This document shows, one piece after another, positions 1 through 6,006 of a stretch of 6,006 bases of DNA (position 1 is the stretch's first letter; every line of letters starts with the position of its first letter). Made by a program: the position numbers and the translations under genes. Below the pieces are notes generated by a model that worked only from the letters and a program-made list of their open reading frames with translations, searched no databases and was not told the origin of the DNA. The stretch is from assembly GCA_014360385.1 (NCBI GenBank), contig JACIXO010000088.1, positions 1 to 6,006 of the forward strand. Reading direction: 5' to 3'. Origin of the DNA: Actinomycetota bacterium. Lineage in GTDB: Bacteria; Actinomycetota; Humimicrobiia; Humimicrobiales; Humimicrobiaceae.

Positions 1-2
1 TA

Positions 3-392
3 AATAGCCCCGGAGGTGCTGTAACCTCTGCTCTGGCAATCTACGATACTATGCAGTTCATAAGATGTCCAGTATCAACAATCTGCATAGGTCAGGCTGC
101 GAGTGCAGCAGCTGTTTTGTTGCTTGCAGGGGAAAAAGGCAAAAGATTTGCTTTGCCTAATTCAAGAGTTCTTTTACATCAGCCCTCAGGAGGGGTTTCT
201 GGCACTTCTACCGACGTTGAGATACACGCAAAGGAAATGGTAAGGATGAGAAAGCTCTTAAATGAAATAATTTCTAAGCACACTGGCCAACCAATTGAAA
301 GAGTTGAAAAAGATACAGAAAGAGATTTTATCCTTACAGCTGATGAGGCCAAAGAATATGGTATAGTTGATGAGGTAATATATAAAAAGTGA
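3..392 (+). CDS. clpP: ATP-dependent Clp protease proteolytic subunit ClpP, 5'-truncated by window edge
   Basis: ClpP is the serine peptidase of the cytoplasmic ClpXP/ClpAP/ClpCP machines; it stacks as two heptamer rings and cleaves proteins threaded in by a AAA+ unfoldase. The window holds the last 129 residues; about 65-75 N-terminal residues lie to the left, judging from the family length near 195-210. The fragment opens with NSPGG, the oxyanion-hole region. The catalytic triad is complete, counting from the first visible residue: Ser34 in GQAASAAA (codon 102-104), His59 in LLHQP (codon 177-179) and Asp108 in KDTERDF (codon 324-326), with exactly the E. coli spacings of 25 and 49. After the nucleophile the sequence is SAAA rather than the usual SMGA. 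Together with NSPGGxxTS, RVLLHQPS and ILTADEAKEYGIVD this recalls actinobacterial ClpP2, as remembered rather than aligned. The gene ends in TGA, 45 bases before clpX, the expected partner. Family assignment is very secure; the subtype is inference. Confidence 0.97.
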   Translation, partial: NSPGGAVTSALAIYDTMQFIRCPVSTICIGQAASAAAVLLLAGEKGKRFALPNSRVLLHQPSGGVSGTSTDVEIHAKEMVRMRKLLNEIISKHTGQPIERVEKDTERDFILTADEAKEYGIVDEVIYKK

Positions 393-419
393 GAATAGGT
401 TCCAATGTATTTAGACGAA

Positions 420-432
420 GGGGAGGGGTGAT
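420..432 (+). promoter_or_regulatory. Strong Shine-Dalgarno site for clpX
   Basis: GGGGAGGGGTGAT closely matches the anti-Shine-Dalgarno complement AGGAGGTGAT and ends 5 bases before the TTG at 438. An in-frame stop (TGA 429-431) lies inside it, so clpX cannot start further upstream. The site therefore fixes TTG 438 as the start; the next in-frame ATG lies far inside the gene, at Met289. Confidence 0.85.
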
Positions 433-437
433 TTATT

Positions 438-1721
438 TTGACCCAATACGACAAGAGGAAGAATGAGTTTCTGAAATGTTCTTTTTGTGGTAAGTCCCAA
501 AAGCAGGTAAGAAAGCTTATTGCTGGTCCAGGAGTATATATTTGTGATGAGTGTGTAGACTTGTGTAATGAGATAATTGATGAAGAGTTAAGAGAAGAAA
601 AAGAGGTTGATTTTAAAGATTTACCGAGGCCTCATGAAATCTACTCTATATTAAATGACTATGTTATTGGCCAGGAAAGAGCAAAGAGAATACTCTCAGT
701 AGCTGTCTACAATCACTATAAAAGAATAAAGTGTGAAGTTAAGCCTGATAAGGATGATGTGGAAATCCAGAAAAGTAATGTTTTACTGATAGGACCTACA
801 GGTTGTGGAAAGACTTTGTTAGCCCAGACTCTGGCTAAAATTTTAAATGTTCCATTTTGCATTGCTGATGCAACTGCTCTTACTGAGGCAGGCTATGTAG
901 GAGAAGATGTGGAGAATATTCTTCTTAAGTTAATTCAGGCTGCTGATTATGATATAAAAAGGGCGGAGACTGGAATTGTTTATATAGATGAAATAGATAA
1001 AATTAGCCGTAAGTCTGATAGTCCTTCGATAACCCGCGACGTATCCGGTGAAGGAGTGCAGCAGGCCCTTCTAAAGATTCTGGAGGGGACAGAAGCAAAT
1101 GTTCCTCCGCAAGGAGGTAGAAAACACCCCCATCAGGAATTTATTCAGATAAATACTACCAATATTTTATTCATATGTGGTGGAGCTTTTGGAGGGTTGG
1201 AGAAAATAATTGAAAGGAGAGTTAACAAGCGAAGTGTGGGTTTTGTGTCTGAAAAGGTTCCAAGTAAAGTTGAAAAGATAGACTTACTTTTACCACAGGT
1301 TATGCCAGAAGATTTACTTTCTTATGGTCTTATACCTGAATTCGTTGGCAGACTACCTATTATATGTACCCTTTCCAGCTTGAGTGAAGATGACCTTGTA
1401 AGGGTGCTAACCGAACCTAAAAACTCACTTGTTAAGCAGTACAAGAAAATATTTCAGTTTGACAATGTAGAGCTTATATTTACAGAAGATGCTCTGAGAG
1501 CAATAGCCTCTCTGGCTATAAAGAGGGGTACTGGAGCAAGGGGTTTAAGGTCTATCTTGGAAGAGGCAATGCTTAATATTATGTTTGAGCTTCCATCCCG
1601 CAAAGATGTTCGAAAGTGTATTGTTACAAGAGATACCATAGAAAAGAAATTAGAACCTACACTTCTTACCTCAACTTCTGTAGAAGAAGATTTCCTTAAA
1701 GGTGAAGAGAAGCTGGCTTAA
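438..1721 (+). CDS. clpX: ATP-dependent Clp protease ATP-binding subunit ClpX
   Basis: ClpX is the hexameric AAA+ unfoldase that recognises substrates (for example ssrA-tagged proteins), unfolds them with ATP and feeds them into ClpP. The 427-residue product has the family's normal length. An N-terminal zinc-binding domain carries C14, C17, C36 and C39. The AAA+ core shows Walker A GPTGCGKT (119-126), pore loop GYVG (152-155), Walker B IVYIDEIDK (180-188), the pore-2 segment followed by DVSGEGVQQALLK, the RKH loop (228-230), a sensor-1 strand near 239-250, the arginine finger in GRLP (R305) and sensor 2 in GARGLR (R368). The ClpP-docking loop reads VGF (267-269) where IGF is commonest. The tail is acidic and lysine-rich. 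The start is TTG, forced by an in-frame stop just upstream and backed by a strong ribosome binding site. It follows clpP by 45 bases and is close-coupled to valS, so an operon is likely. Confidence 0.99.
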   Translation: MTQYDKRKNEFLKCSFCGKSQKQVRKLIAGPGVYICDECVDLCNEIIDEELREEKEVDFKDLPRPHEIYSILNDYVIGQERAKRILSVAVYNHYKRIKCEVKPDKDDVEIQKSNVLLIGPTGCGKTLLAQTLAKILNVPFCIADATALTEAGYVGEDVENILLKLIQAADYDIKRAETGIVYIDEIDKISRKSDSPSITRDVSGEGVQQALLKILEGTEANVPPQGGRKHPHQEFIQINTTNILFICGGAFGGLEKIIERRVNKRSVGFVSEKVPSKVEKIDLLLPQVMPEDLLSYGLIPEFVGRLPIICTLSSLSEDDLVRVLTEPKNSLVKQYKKIFQFDNVELIFTEDALRAIASLAIKRGTGARGLRSILEEAMLNIMFELPSRKDVRKCIVTRDTIEKKLEPTLLTSTSVEEDFLKGEEKLA

Positions 1722-1725
1722 AGTT

Positions 1726-4425
1726 ATGTTAGGTAAGATAAAAGGCAGGTACAGTCCCAGAGACTTCGAGAGTAAAATTTATTCTTTCTGGCTTGAGAGA
1801 AAATACTTCCATTCTGATGTTAATCACTCTAAACCCATGTTTAGCATCGTCATTCCTCCCCCCAATATAACTGGCTATCTCCACATTGGTCACGCTCTTA
1901 ACAATACTTTGCAGGATGTTATTGTAAGATATAAAAGAATGAAAGGTTTTAACACGACCTGGATTCCCGGGACAGACCATGCTGGAATAGCCACCCAGAA
2001 TGTTGTAGAGAGAGAGCTTGAAAGACAGGGGATTACCAGATTTGAACTGGGTAGAGAAAGGTTTGTCAGGGAAGTGTGGAAGTGGAAGGAAAAGTACGGA
2101 AGCAGGATAGTTTCTCAGCTTAAATCTCTGGGATGTTCTTGTGACTGGGACAGACAGAGGTTTACTTTAGATGAGGACTATTGCAGGGCAGTAACAAGAG
2201 AGTTTGTAAGTTTATATAATGATGGGCTTATCTATCGGGGAAACTATATGATTAACTGGTGTCCCAGGTGTAGAACAGCTATTTCAGACATTGAAGTTGA
2301 CCACGTAGAAAAAAAAGGTTTTTTGTGGGATATAAAATATCCCCTTATTGAGGAAGGTGGCGAGGAACACAAGGGAAAACCTAGCAATAGTGAGTTTATT
2401 GTTGTCTCAACTACCAGGCCAGAGACGATGCTGGGTGATACTGCAGTGGCAGTAAATCCTGCTGACCCGAGGTACAAAAAATATAAAAATAGATATGCTT
2501 ACCTTCCCCTTGTAGGAAGGAGGATTCCTATTATAGAAGATAGATTTGTTGACATGGAATTTGGTAGTGGGGCAGTAAAGGTTACGCCTGCTCATGATCC
2601 CAATGACTTTGAAATGGGCAAAAGACATCATCTTGAGGAAATAAATATCTTCAATGAGGACGCTACACTCAACGAGAATGCCGGCCCATATCGTGGCCTT
2701 GATAGATTTAAAGCGAGGGAAAAGATTCTTAAAGAACTTGAGGAACAGGGTTATCTACTGGGTAAAAAGGATCATGTTTCTTCTGTGGGAGTTTGTTCCA
2801 GATGTAACACTATTATTGAGCCCAGAATTTCGATGCAATGGTTTGTGTCAACAAAAAAGCTTGCAGCTCCAGCAATTTTAGCTGTGAAAGAAGGAAGAGT
2901 AAGAATAATACCGAAGAAATGGGAGAAGATATACTTTGATTGGATGGAGAATATAAGGGACTGGTGCATTTCCCGCCAGCTATGGTGGGGACACAGGATT
3001 CCAGTGTGGTACTGTGACGGGTGTGGTGAGATGATAGTGGCAGAGAGCACACCATCAAGATGCAGTAGATGTGGAGGTGGTAGTATAAGACAGGAAGAAG
3101 ATGTTCTTGATACATGGTTTAGTTCCTGTCTATGGCCTTTTGCTACCCTTGGATGGCCTGAAGAAACTCCTGAACTTAAGTATTATTTCCCTACCAGTCT
3201 TTTGATAACCGGTCATGACATCATATTTTTCTGGGTAGCAAGAATGATTATGATGAGTCTTTATTTTATGAAGGATGTGCCTTTTAGGAAGGTTTTCATA
3301 AATCCACTTGTGAATGATGCATCAGGTCAGAAGATGAGTAAATCTAAAGGCAATATCATAGACCCGATAGAAATAATTGACAAGTATGGTGCTGATAGTC
3401 TCAGGTTTACTTTGACCTCTCTTACCACTCCTGGGAAGAATTTGCTTCTCGGTGAAGAAAAGATTGAAGGGATGCGAAATTTTGCCAATAAGCTCTGGAA
3501 TGCGTCTATTTTTGTTATTTCAAGTATAGCTGGCAATGAAGAAGAAATTAAAGACCTGGATCTTGAATCTGAAGATTTGAACTTGAACATATGGGACAGG
3601 TGGATATTAAGCAGGCTAAACAAAACAATAAGAAAACTTGAAGAGTATCTTGAAAAATACAGTTTCTCTTTTGCCAGCAGGATTTTATATGATTTTTTCT
3701 GGAGTGAGTACTGTGATTGGTACATAGAATCTTCGAAATTAAGGATTTATTCCTCGGAAGATGAAAAGGATAGAAGAACTGCTATGTTTGTCCTCTGGTA
3801 TGTACTCGAGACATATTTGAGACTCCTTCACCCATTTATGCCTTTTGTTACTGAGAGAATATGGCAGGAAATACCACACCATGGTGAAAGCATAATGGTA
3901 AGCTCGTTTCCCTCATTTGATGTTAAAAGAGTAGATGATGGGGTTGAACAACAAATAGAAGTTCTTTTTGACGTAATAAGCCACATAAGAAAGATAAGAT
4001 CTGAGCTTGGTATAAACCCACAGGTAAAAACGAAAGCAGGATTTTTGACTGTAGATACAAGTAAAAGGAATTTCATACATCGGTATAAGGACTACATATG
4101 TGGATTAGCCAGGCTTGAAAGTATTGAATTTGGAGATTTTTCAAAAGCTAAGGGGTATGTGAAGGATACTATTGGAGATGTTGATATATATGTTTACTTA
4201 CTGGGTGTGATAGATGTAGAACTTGAGCTAAAAAGGATTTTAAACGAATTAAGAAAAGTAGAGGATGATCTTGAAAGAAGTCGAAAGAAAGTTTCTAATC
4301 CCCAGTTTCTGGAGAAAGCACCCAGAGAAGTGATCAAAAAAGAAGAACAAAAGATAGCCAAGTTTGAGAAACTCTTAAAGACTTTAAATGAACAGTTTGA
4401 AAAAATAGAGAGTATTAGGAAATAG
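1726..4425 (+). CDS. valS: Valine--tRNA ligase (ValRS), class Ia
   Basis: ValS attaches valine to tRNA-Val in the cytoplasm and edits mischarged threonine. The product has 899 residues, a normal length for the bacterial enzyme. In order: the class I signature PPPNITGYLHIGHA (44-57, with HIGH at 53-56); the inserted CP1 editing domain, roughly 180-340, with TTRPETMLGD near 229-238 and VTPAHDPND (286-294); the core segment ISRQLWWGHRIPVWYC (415-430); a CxxC...CxxC probable zinc knuckle (C430, C433, C446, C449); DVLDTWFSS (459-467); ITGHDIIFFWVARM (494-507); KMSKS (536-540); a helical anticodon-binding domain, about 615-765; and a charged C-terminal coiled coil, about 830-899, typical of ValRS. 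Further CxxC pairs at C179/C182 and C357/C360 flank the editing domain and could bind a second zinc. ATG 1726 is preferred because family members begin a few residues before the YxP motif. GTG 1702 would add eight residues and overlap clpX by 20 bases. Neither start has a clear Shine-Dalgarno site, and no T-box leader is present. Confidence 0.98.
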   Translation: MLGKIKGRYSPRDFESKIYSFWLERKYFHSDVNHSKPMFSIVIPPPNITGYLHIGHALNNTLQDVIVRYKRMKGFNTTWIPGTDHAGIATQNVVERELERQGITRFELGRERFVREVWKWKEKYGSRIVSQLKSLGCSCDWDRQRFTLDEDYCRAVTREFVSLYNDGLIYRGNYMINWCPRCRTAISDIEVDHVEKKGFLWDIKYPLIEEGGEEHKGKPSNSEFIVVSTTRPETMLGDTAVAVNPADPRYKKYKNRYAYLPLVGRRIPIIEDRFVDMEFGSGAVKVTPAHDPNDFEMGKRHHLEEINIFNEDATLNENAGPYRGLDRFKAREKILKELEEQGYLLGKKDHVSSVGVCSRCNTIIEPRISMQWFVSTKKLAAPAILAVKEGRVRIIPKKWEKIYFDWMENIRDWCISRQLWWGHRIPVWYCDGCGEMIVAESTPSRCSRCGGGSIRQEEDVLDTWFSSCLWPFATLGWPEETPELKYYFPTSLLITGHDIIFFWVARMIMMSLYFMKDVPFRKVFINPLVNDASGQKMSKSKGNIIDPIEIIDKYGADSLRFTLTSLTTPGKNLLLGEEKIEGMRNFANKLWNASIFVISSIAGNEEEIKDLDLESEDLNLNIWDRWILSRLNKTIRKLEEYLEKYSFSFASRILYDFFWSEYCDWYIESSKLRIYSSEDEKDRRTAMFVLWYVLETYLRLLHPFMPFVTERIWQEIPHHGESIMVSSFPSFDVKRVDDGVEQQIEVLFDVISHIRKIRSELGINPQVKTKAGFLTVDTSKRNFIHRYKDYICGLARLESIEFGDFSKAKGYVKDTIGDVDIYVYLLGVIDVELELKRILNELRKVEDDLERSRKKVSNPQFLEKAPREVIKKEEQKIAKFEKLLKTLNEQFEKIESIRK

Positions 4426-4427
4426 TC

Positions 4428-4431
4428 AGGA
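4428..4431 (+). promoter_or_regulatory. Shine-Dalgarno site deciding the folC GTG start
   Basis: AGGA lies 8 bases before GTG 4440, inside the 14-base gap after the valS stop. No ATG lies nearby in frame, and the predicted N-terminus (MDYHKASKYL, then FGIKP and ERIE-like RIEKVL) matches the usual FolC beginning, so GTG 4440 is the credible start. Confidence 0.7.
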
Positions 4432-4439
4432 TAAACATA

Positions 4440-5786
4440 GTGGATTATCATAAGGCGAGCAAATATTTAGATGACTGTCTTATCTTTGGCATAAAGCCCA
4501 GTTTAATAAGGATCGAAAAAGTTCTTTCTCTTCTGGGAAATCCTCACAGACAATGTGATTTTATCCATATTGTGGGCACTAATGGCAAGACTTCTACTAC
4601 TAAAATGGTGGCTAACATTCTGGCCTCTCATGGCGTAAGATGTGGTTACTACATCTCACCTCACATAAACACTTATACAGAAAGGATGTGGATAAATGGG
4701 AAGGAAATAACCCCTGAGAGATTTTCTAAGTTGTTTTCGGATTTGTATCCATATGTGGAGAAAGTAAACAGAATGGATCTAGAAGGTCCCATGACCCAGT
4801 TTGAGATATTAACAGCAATGATGTTCTTACTTTCAATGCAGGAAAAGCTGAATCTGGTGGTCCTGGAGGCAGGTATGGGTGGCAGGTGGGATGCAACCAA
4901 TGTTGCATATTCAAAGGTTGTTGGTTTTACTGGAGTAAGTCTTGAACATACCCAGATTCTTGGTAAAACTATAAGAGAAATTGCTCTCGAAAAGGCCGAG
5001 GTTATAAAGAGAGGAGCTCTGGTTTCAACTCTCTGCAGGAACAAAAAGGTACTTGGTATACTTGAGACAAAGACAAAAGAAACAGGTTCAAAGCTTTTTA
5101 TTTATGGAAAAGATTTTAAGATTCTGCGTAAAAAAAATTTAGATATCAGGGGATGGAAGCTGGATATTCGGGGAATTAATTCAGTATACAGGGGTTTAGA
5201 ACTTCCTTTACTTGGTACGTATCAGCCCTTTAATTTCTCTCTGGCTCTTTCATTAGCTGAACTTTACCTTGAACTATGTGGAAGGAAGGTTTCTGAAGAG
5301 CCTCTTAAGGAAAGCATCTTATGTATGAAAATTCAGGGAAGGTTTGAGATAATAAAAGAAAAACCACTGGTAATACTTGATTCCTCTCATAATCCTGAGG
5401 GGATAAGAACCCTGGTAAAAAATGTAAGACAATACTTTCCCCAAGAACGAAAAATAATTATATTTGGAGTTTTAAGGGACAAGGATTACCGAAGAATGAT
5501 TTCAACTATTCTTGAGATAAGTGATGTGTTGATATTGACATCGAATTCTAACGAAAGAAGCCTTAATGTTAATAGTCTTGAGAATGAGGCTAGAAAGCTG
5601 ATAGAGCTTGCCAGAAAGAAAGAGAGAAAAGTCCCGTCAATTGTTTATAAGATAGATAATGTTATAAATTCATTAAATTTTGCTTTAAAAATTTCTGGAA
5701 GTAATGATATTATATGCATTACAGGTTCTATAGCTAATCTCGAAAATGTAGCTCAGACTGTAAGATGTAGCCAGGCTAGCTCTTAA
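4440..5786 (+). CDS. folC: Folylpolyglutamate synthase / dihydrofolate synthase (FolC)
   Basis: FolC is a Mur-ligase-like enzyme that uses ATP to add glutamate to dihydropteroate (dihydrofolate synthase) and/or to reduced folates (folylpolyglutamate synthase), retaining folates in the cell. The 448-residue length is normal. Visible motifs: N-terminal FGIKPSLIRIEKVLSLLGNP (16-35); the ATP P-loop GTNGKTST (46-53); SPHINTYTERMWING (73-87), the family's SPHL...ER..NG; TQFEILTAM (119-127); the metal-binding EAGMGGRWDATNV (143-155); EHTQILG (169-175) followed by ALEKAEVIKRG, containing the probable carbamylated Lys185; GTYQPFNFSLAL (259-270); the C-terminal nucleotide-site DSSHNPEG (314-321), usually DGAHN; FGVLRDKD (342-349); and ITGS (427-430). 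It begins with GTG, 14 bases after valS, and is followed by a 112-base gap, so it is probably last in the operon. Whether the enzyme is bifunctional or only a folylpolyglutamate synthase cannot be decided from motifs alone. Confidence 0.96.
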   Translation: MDYHKASKYLDDCLIFGIKPSLIRIEKVLSLLGNPHRQCDFIHIVGTNGKTSTTKMVANILASHGVRCGYYISPHINTYTERMWINGKEITPERFSKLFSDLYPYVEKVNRMDLEGPMTQFEILTAMMFLLSMQEKLNLVVLEAGMGGRWDATNVAYSKVVGFTGVSLEHTQILGKTIREIALEKAEVIKRGALVSTLCRNKKVLGILETKTKETGSKLFIYGKDFKILRKKNLDIRGWKLDIRGINSVYRGLELPLLGTYQPFNFSLALSLAELYLELCGRKVSEEPLKESILCMKIQGRFEIIKEKPLVILDSSHNPEGIRTLVKNVRQYFPQERKIIIFGVLRDKDYRRMISTILEISDVLILTSNSNERSLNVNSLENEARKLIELARKKERKVPSIVYKIDNVINSLNFALKISGSNDIICITGSIANLENVAQTVRCSQASS

Positions 5787-5843
5787 GTAGCTTTCTAATA
5801 GCCCTAAGATGTTTCTAATTGAGATAACTCTATTTAGGTGTAT

Positions 5844-5873
5844 TTGAGTTTGAATGTTATTCTAAAATGTTAT
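5844..5873 (+). promoter_or_regulatory. Possible weak sigma70-type promoter before the right-edge gene
   Basis: TTGAGT (5844-5849) and TGTTAT (5868-5873) are separated by 18 bases, and each matches 4 of 6 consensus positions. A better isolated -10 hexamer, TAAAAT (5863-5868), has no suitably spaced -35. The gap before this gene is much longer than the others here, which makes a separate promoter plausible, but in AT-rich DNA such pairs arise by chance. Confidence 0.2.
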
Positions 5874-5874
5874 T
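5853..5874 (+). repeat. Nine-base direct repeat AATGTTATT, two copies
   Basis: AATGTTATT occurs at 5853-5861 and again at 5866-5874, separated by four bases (13-base period). It lies 25 bases before the ATG of the right-edge gene and overlaps the possible promoter. It could be a regulator binding site, but a chance repeat in an AT-rich spacer is equally possible. Confidence 0.6.
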
Positions 5875-5886
5875 TATAGGAATTCC

Positions 5887-5893
5887 GGAGGAG
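5887..5893 (+). promoter_or_regulatory. Strong Shine-Dalgarno site for the right-edge membrane gene
   Basis: GGAGGAG ends 5 bases before ATG 5899 and is a near-perfect ribosome binding site. It abuts the 8-base palindrome GGAATTCC (5879-5886). It is the main support for calling a gene start at 5899. Confidence 0.85.
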
Positions 5894-5898
5894 ATTTT

Positions 5899-6006
5899 AT
5901 GGATTTATTTGAATATTTGGACAAAGTTGTAGAGTTTTTTAGGCTTCCTATCTGGCGCAATCTTATCTATTGCACTATCTTTATACTTATTTTAGTATGG
6001 CTTTCA
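5899..6006 (+). CDS. N-terminus of an unidentified membrane protein, cut by window edge
   Basis: Thirty-six codons are open from ATG 5899 to the window end, behind a near-ideal Shine-Dalgarno site. The first 20 residues (MDLFEYLDKVVEFFRLPIWR) form a probable amphipathic segment with mixed charges, ending in a basic WRN. Residues about 22-36 (LIYCTIFILILVWLS) are strongly hydrophobic and look like the start of a transmembrane helix or an uncleaved signal anchor, with the N-terminus probably cytoplasmic by the positive-inside rule. No family motif is visible in so short a piece and I do not recognise it. It is separated from folC by 112 bases and may be its own transcription unit. That it is a gene is likely; its function is unknown. 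Confidence 0.8.
   Translation, partial: MDLFEYLDKVVEFFRLPIWRNLIYCTIFILILVWLS

Noticed and set aside
367..396. TTGATG-N18-GAGAAT promoter-like pair at the end of clpP
   Set aside because: Both boxes match poorly and lie partly in clpP coding sequence; close spacing favours readthrough from clpP.
179..454. Antisense open frame across the clpP end and the clpP-clpX gap
   Set aside because: It has no ribosome binding site or recognisable motif, and most of it is opposite conserved ClpP codons.
2309..2324. A8-GG-T6 run in valS as a programmed frameshift site
   Set aside because: It contains an A AAA AAA slippery heptamer in frame, but the -1 frame stops at about 2349, and the valS frame continues correctly with normal family motifs on both sides. 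No function is needed.
3327..3725. Antisense open frame of 132 codons inside valS
   Set aside because: Its translation is low-complexity and Ser/Leu-rich with no motif, and it lies wholly opposite well-conserved ValRS coding sequence. It is a coding shadow.
5130..5137. Run of eight A in folC as a frameshift or sequencing error
   Set aside because: The frame is intact on both sides, with FolC motifs before and after in the same frame.
5774..5803. GGCTA...TAGCC inverted repeat after folC as a Rho-independent terminator
   Set aside because: The five-pair stem has a 20-base loop with only a short, interrupted inner pairing, and no T-run follows, so it is not a credible intrinsic terminator.
5809..5847. 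Twelve-codon ORF in the spacer after folC
   Set aside because: There is no ribosome binding site before the ATG and nothing recognisable in the peptide; such frames are expected by chance.
1..6006. CRISPR, tRNA/rRNA genes, insertion sequences or defence genes
   Set aside because: Coding sequence of four housekeeping genes fills nearly the whole window; no repeat arrays, transposase motifs or tRNA-like folds were seen.

Overview
The window is an AT-rich stretch of bacterial chromosome with all genes on the + strand. It reads as a compact housekeeping run: the 3' two thirds of clpP, complete clpX, complete valS, complete folC, then a spacer of about 110 bases and the start of an unidentified membrane protein cut by the right edge. 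Identifications rest on family motifs read in the translations; no database search was possible. Nothing on the - strand looks like a real gene.

Layout. Positions 3-392 encode the catalytic part of ClpP, with the Ser-His-Asp triad present. After 45 bases comes clpX (438-1721), starting at TTG behind a strong Shine-Dalgarno sequence. valS (best start ATG 1726, alternative GTG 1702) begins 4 bases after the clpX stop, or overlaps it. folC (GTG 4440) starts 14 bases after valS. This spacing suggests co-transcription from a promoter left of the window. The 112-base gap after folC holds a 9-base direct repeat, a weak promoter-like pair and a very good ribosome binding site for the next gene (ATG 5899), but no convincing terminator.

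Biology. ClpP and ClpX form the ATP-dependent ClpXP protease. ValS charges tRNA-Val. FolC makes dihydrofolate and/or adds glutamates to folates. The genes have no shared pathway; the grouping is a growth/housekeeping operon. valS-folC adjacency and clpP-clpX adjacency are both common in Firmicutes-like genomes, but there genes such as lon often lie between the two pairs, and they do not here.

Organism. Heavy use of AGA/AGG for arginine, Lys/Glu/Ile-rich proteins, strong Shine-Dalgarno sites and TTG/GTG starts fit an AT-rich, perhaps thermophilic or anaerobic, bacterium of Gram-positive or deep-branching candidate-phylum type. The ClpP fragment resembles the actinobacterial ClpP2 subtype more than the E. 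coli type. I cannot name a phylum. The region is largely ordinary. The points most worth a second look are the ClpP subtype, the direct clpX-valS junction without a T-box, and the spacer plus unknown membrane gene at the right edge.
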